Source of the DNA: CATQHS01 sp965203375
GTDB taxonomy: Bacteria; Actinomycetota; Acidimicrobiia; Acidimicrobiales; Aldehydirespiratoraceae
Direction of reading: 5' to 3'
Length of the DNA stretch: 64,000 bases
Assembly: GCA_965203375.1 (NCBI GenBank)
Contig: OZ241886.1
Coordinates: forward strand, 868,001 to 932,000
Shown piece after piece: positions 24,373-32,764 of the stretch. The first letter of the stretch is position 1; every line of letters starts with the position of its first letter. The position numbers were made by a program, and so were the translations under genes. The notes beneath the pieces were generated by a model. That model searched no databases. It was not told the origin of the DNA and saw only the letters and a program-made list of their open reading frames with translations.

Positions 24373-25704
24373 ATGGGCGAGTTCTTCACCGAGGTGACCG
24401 AGCCGGTCCGCTACGCCGGCCCCGACAGCGACGACCCCCTCACCTTCCGCTGGTACGACCGTCACCGGAAGGTGGGCGACCGCACCATGGCCGAGCACCT
24501 GCGGATGGCGGTGTGCTACTGGCACTCGTTCAACTGGCCCGGCAACGACGTGTTCGGTGCCGGAACCTTCGACCGGCCTTGGCTCGACCCGTCGGCCGAC
24601 CCCATGGCCGCGGCCCGGTCCAAGTTGGCCGCCGCCTTCGAGTTCTTCGAGAAGCTGGGCGTGGACTTCTTCTGCTTCCACGACCACGACCTGGCCCCCG
24701 AGGGCGAGTCCTTCGCCGAGGAGACCGCCAACCTGCAGGCCATGGTCGAAGAGGCGGCCGAGGCCATGGAGCGCACCGGGGTGGGGCTGCTGTGGGGCAC
24801 GGCCCGGCTGTTCTGGCATCCCCGCTACATGGGCGGCGCCGCCACCAGCCCCGACCCCGAGGTGTTCGCCCGGGCCGCGGCCCAGGTCAAGAACTGCCTG
24901 GAGGCCACCCACCGCCTGGGCGGGGCCAACTACGTGCTCTGGGGCGGACGGGAGGGCTACGACACCCTGCTGCACACCGACGTGGGCCGAGAGCTCGACC
25001 AGCTCGCCCGGTTCCTGACCCTGGTGGTGGAGCACAAGCACCGCATCGGCTTCGAGGGGGCCGTCCTGATCGAGCCCAAGCCCCAGGAGCCGACCAAGCA
25101 CCAGTACGACCACGACGTCCAGACCGTCCACGCCTTCCTCCAGCGCTACGGCCTGGCCGACGAGGTGAAGGTGAACATCGAGGTCAACCACGCCACCCTG
25201 TCGGGCCACGACTTCGCCCACGAGGTGGCCATGGCCGCCGCGGCCGGGATCTTCGGGTCGGTGGACGCCAACCGGGGCGACGACCGGCTGGGCTGGGACA
25301 CCGACCAGTTCCCCAACTCGGTCGATCAGATGACGCTCGGCGTATACGAGATACTCCGGGCGGGCGGGTTCACCACCGGCGGGTTCAATTTCGACACCAA
25401 GCTGCGGTGCCAGTCGATCAGCCGGACCGACCTGTTCCACGGCCACATCGGGGCCATGGACACCCTGGCCCGGTCGCTGCTGGCCGCTCACGCCATGCTG
25501 GCCGACGGGGCCCTGGAGGACCTGCGCCGCGACCGCTACCGGGGCTGGGACGGCGAGCTGGGCCGCTCGATCGCCTCCGGCGGCCGGTCGCTGGCCGACC
25601 TGCACCGGCTGGTGGCCGACGCCGACCTCGACCCCGCCCCGGCGTCGGGCCGCCAGGAGGCTTTGGAGAACCTGGTCAACCGCTATATCGAGCGGGCTCG
25701 CTGA
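24373..25704 (+). CDS. xylA: Xylose isomerase
   Basis: 443 residues, length typical of class II xylose isomerases. Recognised from FTFRWYDRHRKVGDRTMAEHLRMAVCYWHSF-like start, VDFFCFHDHDLAPEG (active-site His), YVLWGGREGYDTL, LIEPKPQEPTKHQYD (metal-binding Glu), VNIEVNHATLSGHDFAHEV and GSVDANRGDDRLGWDTDQFP. Converts D-xylose to D-xylulose in the cytoplasm. Operon with xylB through a 35-codon mini-ORF. Confidence 0.95.
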   Translation: MGEFFTEVTEPVRYAGPDSDDPLTFRWYDRHRKVGDRTMAEHLRMAVCYWHSFNWPGNDVFGAGTFDRPWLDPSADPMAAARSKLAAAFEFFEKLGVDFFCFHDHDLAPEGESFAEETANLQAMVEEAAEAMERTGVGLLWGTARLFWHPRYMGGAATSPDPEVFARAAAQVKNCLEATHRLGGANYVLWGGREGYDTLLHTDVGRELDQLARFLTLVVEHKHRIGFEGAVLIEPKPQEPTKHQYDHDVQTVHAFLQRYGLADEVKVNIEVNHATLSGHDFAHEVAMAAAAGIFGSVDANRGDDRLGWDTDQFPNSVDQMTLGVYEILRAGGFTTGGFNFDTKLRCQSISRTDLFHGHIGAMDTLARSLLAAHAMLADGALEDLRRDRYRGWDGELGRSIASGGRSLADLHRLVADADLDPAPASGRQEALENLVNRYIERAR

Positions 25705-25718
25705 CTGCTCTGGGTGAC

Positions 25719-25826
25719 GTGGCCGCCGGGATCGACCCCGATTTCGACCGACACCAGCGGGGTGCCAATGCGCTGACAGTCGCCGTGTCCGCCGGGACCG
25801 ACTGCCGCGGCGGGCGGGGGCGCTGA
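25719..25826 (+). other. Mini-ORF between xylA and xylB echoing the XylB start
   Basis: GTG 25719 to TGA 25824-25826 codes 35 residues: MAAGIDPDFD at the start and VSAGTDCRGG in the middle, both resembling XylB's VLVAGIDSST. The stop is 2 bp before the xylB GTG. A separate frame, GTG 25714 to TGA in TGCGCTGAC, is also open. Best read as decayed tandem copies of the xylB 5' end; translation is unproven. Confidence 0.4.
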
Positions 25827-25828
25827 CG

Positions 25829-27349
25829 GTGCTGGTCGCCGGGATCGACTCGTCCACCCAGTCCACCAAGGTCGAGCTGCGCCGCCTCGACGACGGGACC
25901 CTGGCCGCTGAGGGACGGGCCCCCCACCCGCCGGTCGAGCCGCCCCACAGCGAGCAGGACCCCGAAGCCTGGTGGACCGCCCTGGCCGAGGCCCTGGGCC
26001 GGTGCGGCGAGCGCCTCTCGGAGGTGGCGGCGGTGTCGGTGGCGGCCCAGCAGCACGGGCTGGTCGTCCTGGACGCGGCCGGGTCGCCGCTGCGCCCGGC
26101 CAAGCTGTGGAACGACACCGAGTCGGCCCCGCAGGCCGCGGCGCTGGTGGACCGGCTCGGCCCCGAAGCCTGGGCCCGGGCCTGCGGATCGGTGCCGACC
26201 GCCTCCTTCACGGTCACCAAACTGGCCTGGCTGGTGGAGCGAGAGCCGGGCCTGGCCGACCGGATCGACGCCCTGATGCTGCCCCACGACTACCTGACCT
26301 TCCGGCTGACCGGCGCCCGGGCCACCGACCGGGGCGACGCCTCCGGGACCGGCTGGTACGACCCGGCCGCGGGCTGCTACCGTCCCGACCTCCTGGCCCT
26401 GGCGGCCGGGTTGAGCGAACCGGGTGGGTCGGACCGCTGGACCCGATGCCTGCCCCGGGTGCTCGGCCCGACCGAGGCGGCCGGGGAGGTGACGGCTGAG
26501 GCCGCGGCCGCCACCGGCCTGCCCGCCGGCATCCCGGTGGCCGCCGGCACCGGCGACAACATGGCCGCCGCCCTCGGCCTCGGGCTCCGACCCGGCGACC
26601 TGGCCCTGTCGCTGGGCACCTCGGGCACCGCTTACACGGTGTCGGAGGACCCGGCCTGTGACCCCACCGGACAGGTGGCCGGGTTCTGCGACGCCACCGG
26701 CCGCCATCTGCCCCTGGTCTGCACCCTCAACGCCACCAGGGTCACCGACGCGGTGGCGGCCTGGCTGGGACTGGACCCGGCCGGACTGGCCGCCGCGGCG
26801 CTGGAGTCCCCGCCGGGGGCGGCCGGGACGGTGCTGGTCCCCTACTTCGACGGCGAGCGCACCCCTAACCGGCCCGACGCCACCGGCACCCTCCACGGCC
26901 TGCGCACTGCCACCACCCGGGCCGATCTGGCCCGGGCCGCCCACGAGGGGGTGGTGTGCGGCCTGCTGGCCGGGGTGGACGCCCTGCGGGCGGCCGGCGC
27001 CGCCGCCGGGGGCCGGTGGCATCTGGTCGGCGGGGGCGCCCGCAGCTCTGCCTACCGCCGGGTGACGGCCGACCTGGCCCAGCAGCCGATCCGAGTGCCC
27101 GCCGCAGCCGAGATCGTGGCCGCGGGTGCCTGCGTCCAAGCCGCGGCCCAAGTCGGCCTGCCCTTAGCCGACGCCCCCGAGGCCTGGGCCCTAGGCGCCG
27201 GCGCCGACATAGACCCCGACCCCGCCGTAGACGCCCCCACCATCAGAGCCGCCTACGCCCAAGCCGCTTCCGCCGCGGCCTCGGTCTCTTGGAGGCCTTC
27301 CCCATCCTCGAGGACGCGAAAGGCGTCGCCCCTGTCGGGCAATACGTAA
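25829..27349 (+). CDS. xylB: Xylulokinase
   Basis: 506-residue FGGY-family sugar kinase. ATPase core: VAGIDSSTQSTKVELR at the N-terminus, VAAQQHGLVVLDAAG, KLWNDTESAPQA, then PVAAGTGDNMAAALGLGL, LALSLGTSGTAYTV and HLVGGGARSSAYRRV. Phosphorylates D-xylulose to feed the pentose phosphate pathway. The last 25 residues are a Ser/Arg tail beyond the usual end. Confidence 0.93.
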   Translation: MLVAGIDSSTQSTKVELRRLDDGTLAAEGRAPHPPVEPPHSEQDPEAWWTALAEALGRCGERLSEVAAVSVAAQQHGLVVLDAAGSPLRPAKLWNDTESAPQAAALVDRLGPEAWARACGSVPTASFTVTKLAWLVEREPGLADRIDALMLPHDYLTFRLTGARATDRGDASGTGWYDPAAGCYRPDLLALAAGLSEPGGSDRWTRCLPRVLGPTEAAGEVTAEAAAATGLPAGIPVAAGTGDNMAAALGLGLRPGDLALSLGTSGTAYTVSEDPACDPTGQVAGFCDATGRHLPLVCTLNATRVTDAVAAWLGLDPAGLAAAALESPPGAAGTVLVPYFDGERTPNRPDATGTLHGLRTATTRADLARAAHEGVVCGLLAGVDALRAAGAAAGGRWHLVGGGARSSAYRRVTADLAQQPIRVPAAAEIVAAGACVQAAAQVGLPLADAPEAWALGAGADIDPDPAVDAPTIRAAYAQAASAAASVSWRPSPSSRTRKASPLSGNT

Positions 27350-27379
27350 CCGAAGTGGGGGGGGGGCATTGGGAGGCGG

Positions 27380-27751
27380 TTAGGAGGCCAGGAACGAGGC
27401 GTCGTATTTTTGGATGTCGCGGTCGCGGGTGACCAGCGTCAGGCCTTGGGCCTGGGCTTGGGCCACCAGCATCCTGTCGAAGGGGTCGCGGTGATGGTGG
27501 GGCAGCCGCCCCGCCAGCCTGGCGTGAGCGGCGTTGATCGGCAACGGCTCGAAGTCCTCGTCGACGGCGGCGTCGAGATCGCCGCGCACTTCAAGCTTGC
27601 CGATCGACTGCTTGATGCTGATCTCCCAGATGCTGGCGGCGCTCACCCAAACCCCGTTGTCGGGGTTGGCGATGGCCTCGGCGGCCTCGGCCGACACTGG
27701 GTCGCTGCCCACCCACCACAGAAGTGTGCAGGTGTCGAGCAGCAGGTTCAC
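27380..27751 (-). CDS. vapC: PIN-domain toxin (VapC)
   Basis: 123 residues. PIN acidic residues: LLLDTCTLLWW (first Asp), SAASIWEISIKQSIGKL (Glu), HRDPFDRMLVAQAQAQGLTLVTRDRDI (Asp cluster). GTG 27751 overlaps the vapB stop (GTGA). VapC toxins are RNases usually acting on tRNA or rRNA. Confidence 0.85.
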   Translation of the reverse strand: MNLLLDTCTLLWWVGSDPVSAEAAEAIANPDNGVWVSAASIWEISIKQSIGKLEVRGDLDAAVDEDFEPLPINAAHARLAGRLPHHHRDPFDRMLVAQAQAQGLTLVTRDRDIQKYDASFLAS

Positions 27752-27990
27752 CTCTTCGCCTCGAAGGCGTCGATCAGCCATTCGGGCGTGTTGGCGAAGT
27801 CATCGGCCATGTCGATCCTGCCTGCGAGCCGGCCGGGCTCTCTTGGCGCTCGGCGCGGCCGGTAGGCGACGAGTCGGGCGACGGGGCGGCCAGAGCGACC
27901 GATGACGATCTCCTCGCCCTGCTCCACGCGTCCGAGCAGCTTCGAGAGGTTCGTCTTCGCCTCATAGACGTTGATCACCGCTTCGCTCAT
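27748..27990 (-). CDS. vapB: Phd/YefM-type antitoxin (VapB)
   Basis: 80 residues: VINVYEAKTNLSKLLGRVEQGEEIVIGRSGRPVARLVAY is the Phd/YefM DNA-binding fold, followed by a toxin-binding tail. Upstream AT-rich GTAGTTCTAGTCAGACTAGACTA (27998-28020) holds a CTAGTC/GACTAG inverted repeat, a likely autoregulatory operator. Confidence 0.85.
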   Translation of the reverse strand: MSEAVINVYEAKTNLSKLLGRVEQGEEIVIGRSGRPVARLVAYRPRRAPREPGRLAGRIDMADDFANTPEWLIDAFEAKR

Positions 27991-28004
27991 CTGCCCTCCA
28001 GGGT

Positions 28005-28022
28005 AGTTCTAGTCAGACTAGA
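28005..28022 (-). promoter_or_regulatory. Operator candidate upstream of vapBC
   Basis: Inverted repeat TCTAGTC / GACTAGA with a central A in TTCTAGTCAGACTAGACTAT, between the divergent-oriented ends of vapB and the RNase gene. AT-rich, of the size bound by Phd/YefM dimers. Confidence 0.5.
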
Positions 28023-29497
28023 CTATACCCTGCTCGACTGGGCCCTTCCCATAGGGAGTAGCCGTCTCGGCGGCGGGTTAGGTCCAGCACCCCGGTGGTT
28101 GGGCTGACAGATCCGAGGTCGATCTCGGCGGGCTGGCGCAGCAGCGGCTCGTGGCGCTCGAAGCTCCGGCGGACGCGGGCCCGCAGCCTCTCGCGGGCGG
28201 AGTCATGGGCCAAGTCTATGAAGTCGACCACCACGATCCCGCCGAGGTTCAGCAGTCGCAGCGCCCGGGCCAGGGTGTCGGCCGCCTCCGAGTTGATCCT
28301 CAGCGCGTAGTCCTCGTCGTCCTCGTCGTCGTGGCGGCGGGCCCCGGCGCTGTTCACGTCCACTGAGATCAGCGCCTCGGTCTGCTCGATCACCAGGTTG
28401 GCCCCTGATCGGCACGGCACCTTCACGGCTTGCTTGGCCAGCTTCCCTCGCATCTCGTCAAGGGGCGCCTCGATCTCTCCGCGGTCGTAGACGCTCTTGC
28501 GGGCGATCTTCAGCGAGGCCAGCGCGCCCGATCCGCTGCGGCTGCGCTGGGCTTTCAGGTCGGCGATGAACTTGCTGCGCCACCCGCCCACCACCGTCAC
28601 CGAGCAGAGGCCGTCGGCGCGGTCCAAGGCGGACTGCACTGCTTCGAGCGCCGCGTCGTGGACGCTGGCATGGTCGAGCCGGGCTGGCGCGGGGCTGCGA
28701 GGATCTTCGAGGCGGCGCTCGATTGTCCGCATCCGCTCCATGAGGTATCCGAAGTCCTTCTCGTACAGGGCCCGGCTGGCCGTGCCGGCGCCGTCTCGCA
28801 CCATCACGCCCCGGCCGCCGTCGGCGCAGCGCTCCTTCCACTTCCGGCTGAGCAGGGCGGCGTCGGCGTCGTCGAGGTGCTGGTAGAGGTTCCCGGTGGC
28901 CATCACGTCGGGCCGGTCCCGCAGCAGGGTGACGTAGCGGCCCCTCAGCCCGACCCGGTCGCTCACCTGGTAGCCCTTGGCCTCCCTCGGCAGCCCGGTC
29001 AGCCGGCAAAGGATGCGGTCGCCGGGCTCGCGGCCGGCGGCTGTCTTCCCGTCGAGGTCCAAGAAGGCCCTCGCGCCCTCGCCGATGTCCACGAACAGTC
29101 CGGTGCCGCCGGGGTCTGGCCCCACTACCTCGCCCAGGTACACGTCACCGTGGCGGGGGCCGTCGTCGATGCGGGCGTACTCCAGCAGGCCCCGCTCGTC
29201 GAGTATCAGGATCTCCGCGGCCTGGCGGCCCGGTTTGACGTAGAGGCTCATCACCGGGTCGGGCCTGTGGGCGGCGCCCGGTCTCAGCGGCCCGGGCAAC
29301 TCGGGCAGCGGGGCCGGACGGCCCCGGCCTGGCGAGCGCTTCTCCGGGACGCCGGCCGCGGCGGGCTCGCGCTCGAAGACCAGGCTGCGGGCCTCCGGGG
29401 GGACCCGCCTTTTGATGACGAAGGCCGTGGCTGCGGCGCCCAGGGCCGCGGCCAGAACGACGGCCGCGGCCGCAACGAGGATCGGGATCAGATCCAT
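28013..29497 (-). CDS. Membrane-anchored RNase E/G-like ribonuclease
   Basis: 494 residues. An N-terminal membrane helix (LIPILVAAAAVVLAAALGAAATAFVI) and a Pro/Arg linker precede the catalytic core: S1-like region (RHGDVYLGEVVGPDPGGTGLFVDIGEGARAFLDL), then ALISVDVNSAG near residue 379 and LGGIVVVDFIDL near 425, holding the two Mg-binding Asp of the family. Regular RNase G lacks a membrane helix and RNase E anchors through a downstream amphipathic helix, so this is an atypical arrangement. The zinc-link CPxC motif is not seen. Probably processes mRNA or rRNA at the membrane. Confidence 0.78.
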   Translation of the reverse strand: MDLIPILVAAAAVVLAAALGAAATAFVIKRRVPPEARSLVFEREPAAAGVPEKRSPGRGRPAPLPELPGPLRPGAAHRPDPVMSLYVKPGRQAAEILILDERGLLEYARIDDGPRHGDVYLGEVVGPDPGGTGLFVDIGEGARAFLDLDGKTAAGREPGDRILCRLTGLPREAKGYQVSDRVGLRGRYVTLLRDRPDVMATGNLYQHLDDADAALLSRKWKERCADGGRGVMVRDGAGTASRALYEKDFGYLMERMRTIERRLEDPRSPAPARLDHASVHDAALEAVQSALDRADGLCSVTVVGGWRSKFIADLKAQRSRSGSGALASLKIARKSVYDRGEIEAPLDEMRGKLAKQAVKVPCRSGANLVIEQTEALISVDVNSAGARRHDDEDDEDYALRINSEAADTLARALRLLNLGGIVVVDFIDLAHDSARERLRARVRRSFERHEPLLRQPAEIDLGSVSPTTGVLDLTRRRDGYSLWEGPSRAGYSLV

Positions 29498-29601
29498 GGG
29501 CCGCCCCTGCTGGCGGCGGTGTTCGATGCCATGGCAGCGAACCTAACCAGCGGGTGTGACAGCCGCCCGTGCCGTGACAGCCGCTGTGCCTTGCGAGAGG
29601 G

Positions 29602-29805
29602 TCAGCCTCGGAGCTTGACGGGGGTGGACACCTCGGCGAAGAAGTCGTTGCCTTTGTCGTCTATGACGATGAAGGCGGGGAAGTCCTCCACCTCGATCTT
29701 CCAGATCGCCTCCATGCCCAGCTCGGGGTACTCCAGCACCTCCACCGAGCGGATCGAGTCCTGGGCCAGGCGGGCGACAGCACCCCCCGCTTCCCCCGGG
29801 CTCAC
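29602..29805 (-). pseudogene. 3' remnant of a class I fumarate hydratase gene
   Basis: Only the last 60 or so residues remain: GGAVARLAQDSIRSVEVLEY, PELGMEAIWKIEVEDFPAFI and DDKGNDFFAEVSTPVKLRG, the C-terminal beta domain end of iron-sulphur fumarases (whole enzyme about 500-550 residues). The 5' 90 percent is missing and not elsewhere in the window. The break lies about 150 bp from csb1, so acquisition of the cas module or a deletion next to it could have removed it. A 13-bp inverted repeat (GGGTGTGACAGCC at 29552, complement at 29822) brackets the remnant. Confidence 0.75.
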
Positions 29806-29844
29806 GGGCCCGGCCCGGGGTGGCTGTCACACCCCTCTGGGACA

Positions 29845-29964
29845 ATGAGGTGCGTGACGAACATGCCCCGATCCCATCACCACCCCCGGTCGGCAGGCCC
29901 CGCGGTTCAAGCCCGCGGCGGGGACGCTCTAACCCAACCAAGACAAGGAGGAGCAGTCCAATGA
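29845..29964 (+). other. Possible 39-codon leader ORF coupled to csb1
   Basis: ATG 29845 opens a frame of 39 codons (MRCVTNMPRSHHHPRS...) whose TGA overlaps the csb1 ATG (ATGA). GACAAT just before it could be a -10 element, making the leader leaderless. csb1 has its own strong AAGGAGG, so coupling is not needed. It could be chance. Confidence 0.3.
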
Positions 29965-31229
29965 CCACCCCCGAACTGACGCTTGGAACGCTGAGCGCAG
30001 CGGTCAAGGAAGCGACGGCGATCCGGGCCCGGGTCCGGATGCAGCCGGTCGCGGGCGAGGGAACACCAGTGATGCCCCCCACCTATGAGGGCGGCAAGTA
30101 CGCCGTAGGCAAGGCGAAGGTCAACGGCGAGGAGGTGGACACGATTGCTCTGGACTCGGTGGCTTCACAGGCCAACCGGTCCGAGGAAGCGCTGCTGGCC
30201 GCCCACGAACTCGGGGCCGCCGAACCCTCCGGCAACGAAATGGACTTCCCGGTCCCCTACATCGACTTGGCTGGCACCGGAGTAGCCCATGATGGCCGCC
30301 TGACGGCGCTGGAGGCATCGCACAGGCTCTTCGACGGCTACTTCCGCGACTCGGAGTTCCCCGACGGCACACCGTTCGAGCAAACCGAACTGTGGAAGGA
30401 GATCGACGCCGGGGGCAAGGCCGATGTCAGCGCCATCTTCCGGCACTGCCCCCACAGCCTGGTCTTCGGCTACTGGGATTCCACGGGCCGCCGGTTCGGC
30501 TTGGGGGCCAAGAGCGAGCGGCTGTACACATCCCGGATCGACGGGTTCGATGTGAGCCGGGTCCCCGGCAGCAACAGCAAGATCGACCCCTTCGGCATCC
30601 AGATCGGCGTAGGGCCGATCTACGCGCCGGAGGACAAGAACGGTCCGGCCTGGACCGACGACAAGGACAAAGCGTGGCGCGGTAAAGACGGCAAGTCCGA
30701 GCCGAAGGAGTTGAAGCCCTCCGACGTGAACCACGGCAACGTGACGCCCTCACTGGTGAAGGAAGGCACAGAATCGGAGCATCCGGGCGGCGTGAGGATG
30801 GCATACGCCGAGCAGGTGTTCGATCTGTCCATGGCCGGGCTGCGCAAGCTGCGGTTCGGGCAGGCCGGGGCTCAGGCCGCCGACGCGGCCCGGACCGCTC
30901 TCGCCGCCTTGGGCGTCGCCGCGTTCGTGTTGCAGCAGGAAACGGGCTATCACTTGAGGTCGGGCTGCGATCTCGTGCCCGAGGACTGGCCGCAGATCGA
31001 AGTCGTGGGCAAGTGCCTCGCGGACGTCAAGACGGTGACCGTCACCCCCGACGACGCGAAGCGGCTGGTCCGCGAAGCCGCGGCTGCCGCCGAGAAGGCC
31101 GGGCTGGGATGGAGCCGCGAGCACTTGCGGTTCGTCCCGTCGGACCGCCTGGTGAAAATCCTCGCCGACAACGACCAGCGGCAGTCAGAGAACCGCTGGC
31201 TCACCCTCACCGGCCAGAAGAAGGGCTGA
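29961..31229 (+). CDS. csb1: Type I-G CRISPR Cas7 (Csb1)
   Basis: 422 residues of the GSU0053/Csb1 family, the Cas7 backbone of type I-G (formerly I-U) Cascade. Diagnostic segments: IALDSVASQANRSEEALL near residue 65, CPHSLVFGYWDSTGRRFG near 157-172, TSRIDGFDV, and KPSDVNHGNVTPSL. AAGGAGG at 29945-29951 sets the ATG. First gene of a four-gene effector operon. Confidence 0.9.
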   Translation: MTTPELTLGTLSAAVKEATAIRARVRMQPVAGEGTPVMPPTYEGGKYAVGKAKVNGEEVDTIALDSVASQANRSEEALLAAHELGAAEPSGNEMDFPVPYIDLAGTGVAHDGRLTALEASHRLFDGYFRDSEFPDGTPFEQTELWKEIDAGGKADVSAIFRHCPHSLVFGYWDSTGRRFGLGAKSERLYTSRIDGFDVSRVPGSNSKIDPFGIQIGVGPIYAPEDKNGPAWTDDKDKAWRGKDGKSEPKELKPSDVNHGNVTPSLVKEGTESEHPGGVRMAYAEQVFDLSMAGLRKLRFGQAGAQAADAARTALAALGVAAFVLQQETGYHLRSGCDLVPEDWPQIEVVGKCLADVKTVTVTPDDAKRLVREAAAAAEKAGLGWSREHLRFVPSDRLVKILADNDQRQSENRWLTLTGQKKG

Positions 31230-31234
31230 CCGCC

Positions 31235-32764
31235 ATGCTGGTCGTGGACGTCCATCTCACCCTCGGCGGGGTCTACAGCGCGACCGACTTCAACCGCCGC
31301 GGCGCACCGGAATGGCCGCCCCATCCGTTCCGGCTGTTCGAGGCGATGGTCAACGAATGGGGCGAAGGCGGCGAGGACCCCGCCGAGACGGCGGCCCTGG
31401 AATGGCTGGAAGGCCAGCCGCCCCCGGCGGTCCTCGTGCCCGAGAGCGCCTACCCGCAGGCCCTGGACGAAGTCGTCACCCGCTACGTGCCGCCGGGCTA
31501 CTTGCCCGACGGCAAGGACATAGGCAAATACACGTTCCCCGGGCGGGTCGGCCACGACCGCACTTTCCCCGAGGTGCGGGTGGACGGGGCCAAGTTCCAG
31601 TTCGCCTGGGAGAGCCCCGAACCGGATGCGTCCACTCGGACGGCGCTGGATGTGCTCGCCGGGCGGGTGGTGCGGCTCGGGCATTCATCGTCGCGGGTGG
31701 TGTGCCGCCTGCTGCCCGCGGGCACGCCGCCCGACCCGGATTTGGACAGGTGGGCCCCGGTCGGGGGGCCGGGCCCCGGCGTCCGCATGCTGAGATCGGC
31801 CCGACCCGGCACTCTGGCCGAGCTGGTGGGCTACCACCGGGCGTGGCAAGCCGAGAAAGTGGACGGGCGGGGCCCCAGGCCGGGTGCCGATCATGTCCAC
31901 TATTCGACCGGCCCGGACACGGGCCGCCCGAGCGGCAGCCCCGACCGGACATTGACAGAAGCATGGCGGCTGGTCTTCCGGGTCGGCCCCGGCAGCGGCA
32001 AAGCGCATCTGTCAGACACGGCGGCGGTCACCGAGGCCGCGTTGGGCGCTCTGCTCCACCACATGCCGGAGGGCTGCCCGGAGGACGTGATGGAGCTAAT
32101 CGCCGGACACCGGCCCGGCGGCGGCCCGGCCGAGGTGGAGCATCCGATGTTCTTGGCGCTCCCTTTCGTGGGGTCCGCCCACGCCGACGGGCAGATCAAG
32201 GGGATCGAGATCAGGGTCCCCTACGCCGTCGGCGAGCAGGTGTGGGAATGGACTCAGAAAGCCGCGGTTGCCTGGGACCGCTCCGGCAGGCCCCTCGCGT
32301 TCGCGGGCAGAGCACTGAATGTCCAGCGCGTCAAAGGTCCGGTCAAGGCGGCGGCCCTGAGCGAGCGGCGCTGGTCCGGCGGCGGGCAAGGTGCCAGCAT
32401 CTGGGTTAGCGCCATACCGGTAGTGCTACCCCGCTCGCCGGGCAAGCTGGCGAGCGGCGGCACCCCCGCAGCCTGGGCTAGAGCCAAGAACATGCTCTCC
32501 GCGCATCTCCAAGACCGTCTCGGGCTGCCCGAACCCGCCGAGATACGGCTGTCGATCAGCCCCTTAGCCCAAGGGGCGCATCCGGTCAAAGGCCACCCGC
32601 ATTTCGTGCGGGGCAAGGGCAAGAACCGCATGGCCAAGACCCTCGTCCACGCCCGCATCACGTTCCCGCGCCCGGTTGTCGGGCCGCTGGTGGTCGGTGC
32701 CGGCCGCTACCGAGGCATGGGTCTGATGATCCCCGCCGACCCGCCGGCTAGGAGAACGCCATGA
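31235..32764 (+). CDS. csb2: Type I-G CRISPR Cas5-Cas6 fusion (Csb2)
   Basis: 509 residues of the GSU0054/Csb2 family: MLVVDVHLTLGGVYSATDF and APEWPPHPFRLFEAMVNEWGEG at the N-terminus (Cas5-like), and a C-terminal RAMP half ending THPRITFPRPVVGPLVVGAGRYRGMGLM-like, with HPHFVRGKGKNRM as basic/His segment. In type I-G this fusion processes crRNA and holds the 5' handle. Starts 5 bp after csb1 and overlaps cas3 by ATGA. Confidence 0.87.
   Translation: MLVVDVHLTLGGVYSATDFNRRGAPEWPPHPFRLFEAMVNEWGEGGEDPAETAALEWLEGQPPPAVLVPESAYPQALDEVVTRYVPPGYLPDGKDIGKYTFPGRVGHDRTFPEVRVDGAKFQFAWESPEPDASTRTALDVLAGRVVRLGHSSSRVVCRLLPAGTPPDPDLDRWAPVGGPGPGVRMLRSARPGTLAELVGYHRAWQAEKVDGRGPRPGADHVHYSTGPDTGRPSGSPDRTLTEAWRLVFRVGPGSGKAHLSDTAAVTEAALGALLHHMPEGCPEDVMELIAGHRPGGGPAEVEHPMFLALPFVGSAHADGQIKGIEIRVPYAVGEQVWEWTQKAAVAWDRSGRPLAFAGRALNVQRVKGPVKAAALSERRWSGGGQGASIWVSAIPVVLPRSPGKLASGGTPAAWARAKNMLSAHLQDRLGLPEPAEIRLSISPLAQGAHPVKGHPHFVRGKGKNRMAKTLVHARITFPRPVVGPLVVGAGRYRGMGLMIPADPPARRTP

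Noticed and set aside
23830..26220. Long minus-strand open frame over xylA
   Set aside because: Antisense shadow of xylose isomerase plus repeat DNA; no recognisable domain.
27350..27379. G-run after xylB as a terminator or frameshift site
   Set aside because: No stem-loop with T tract and no overlapping frame to shift into; likely just sequence bias.
29897..29925. CCCCGCGGTTCAAGCCCGCGGCGGGG-like hairpin upstream of csb1, reminiscent of a CRISPR repeat
   Set aside because: Only one copy is present and no spacer-repeat pattern follows on either side; GC-rich hairpins are common here.
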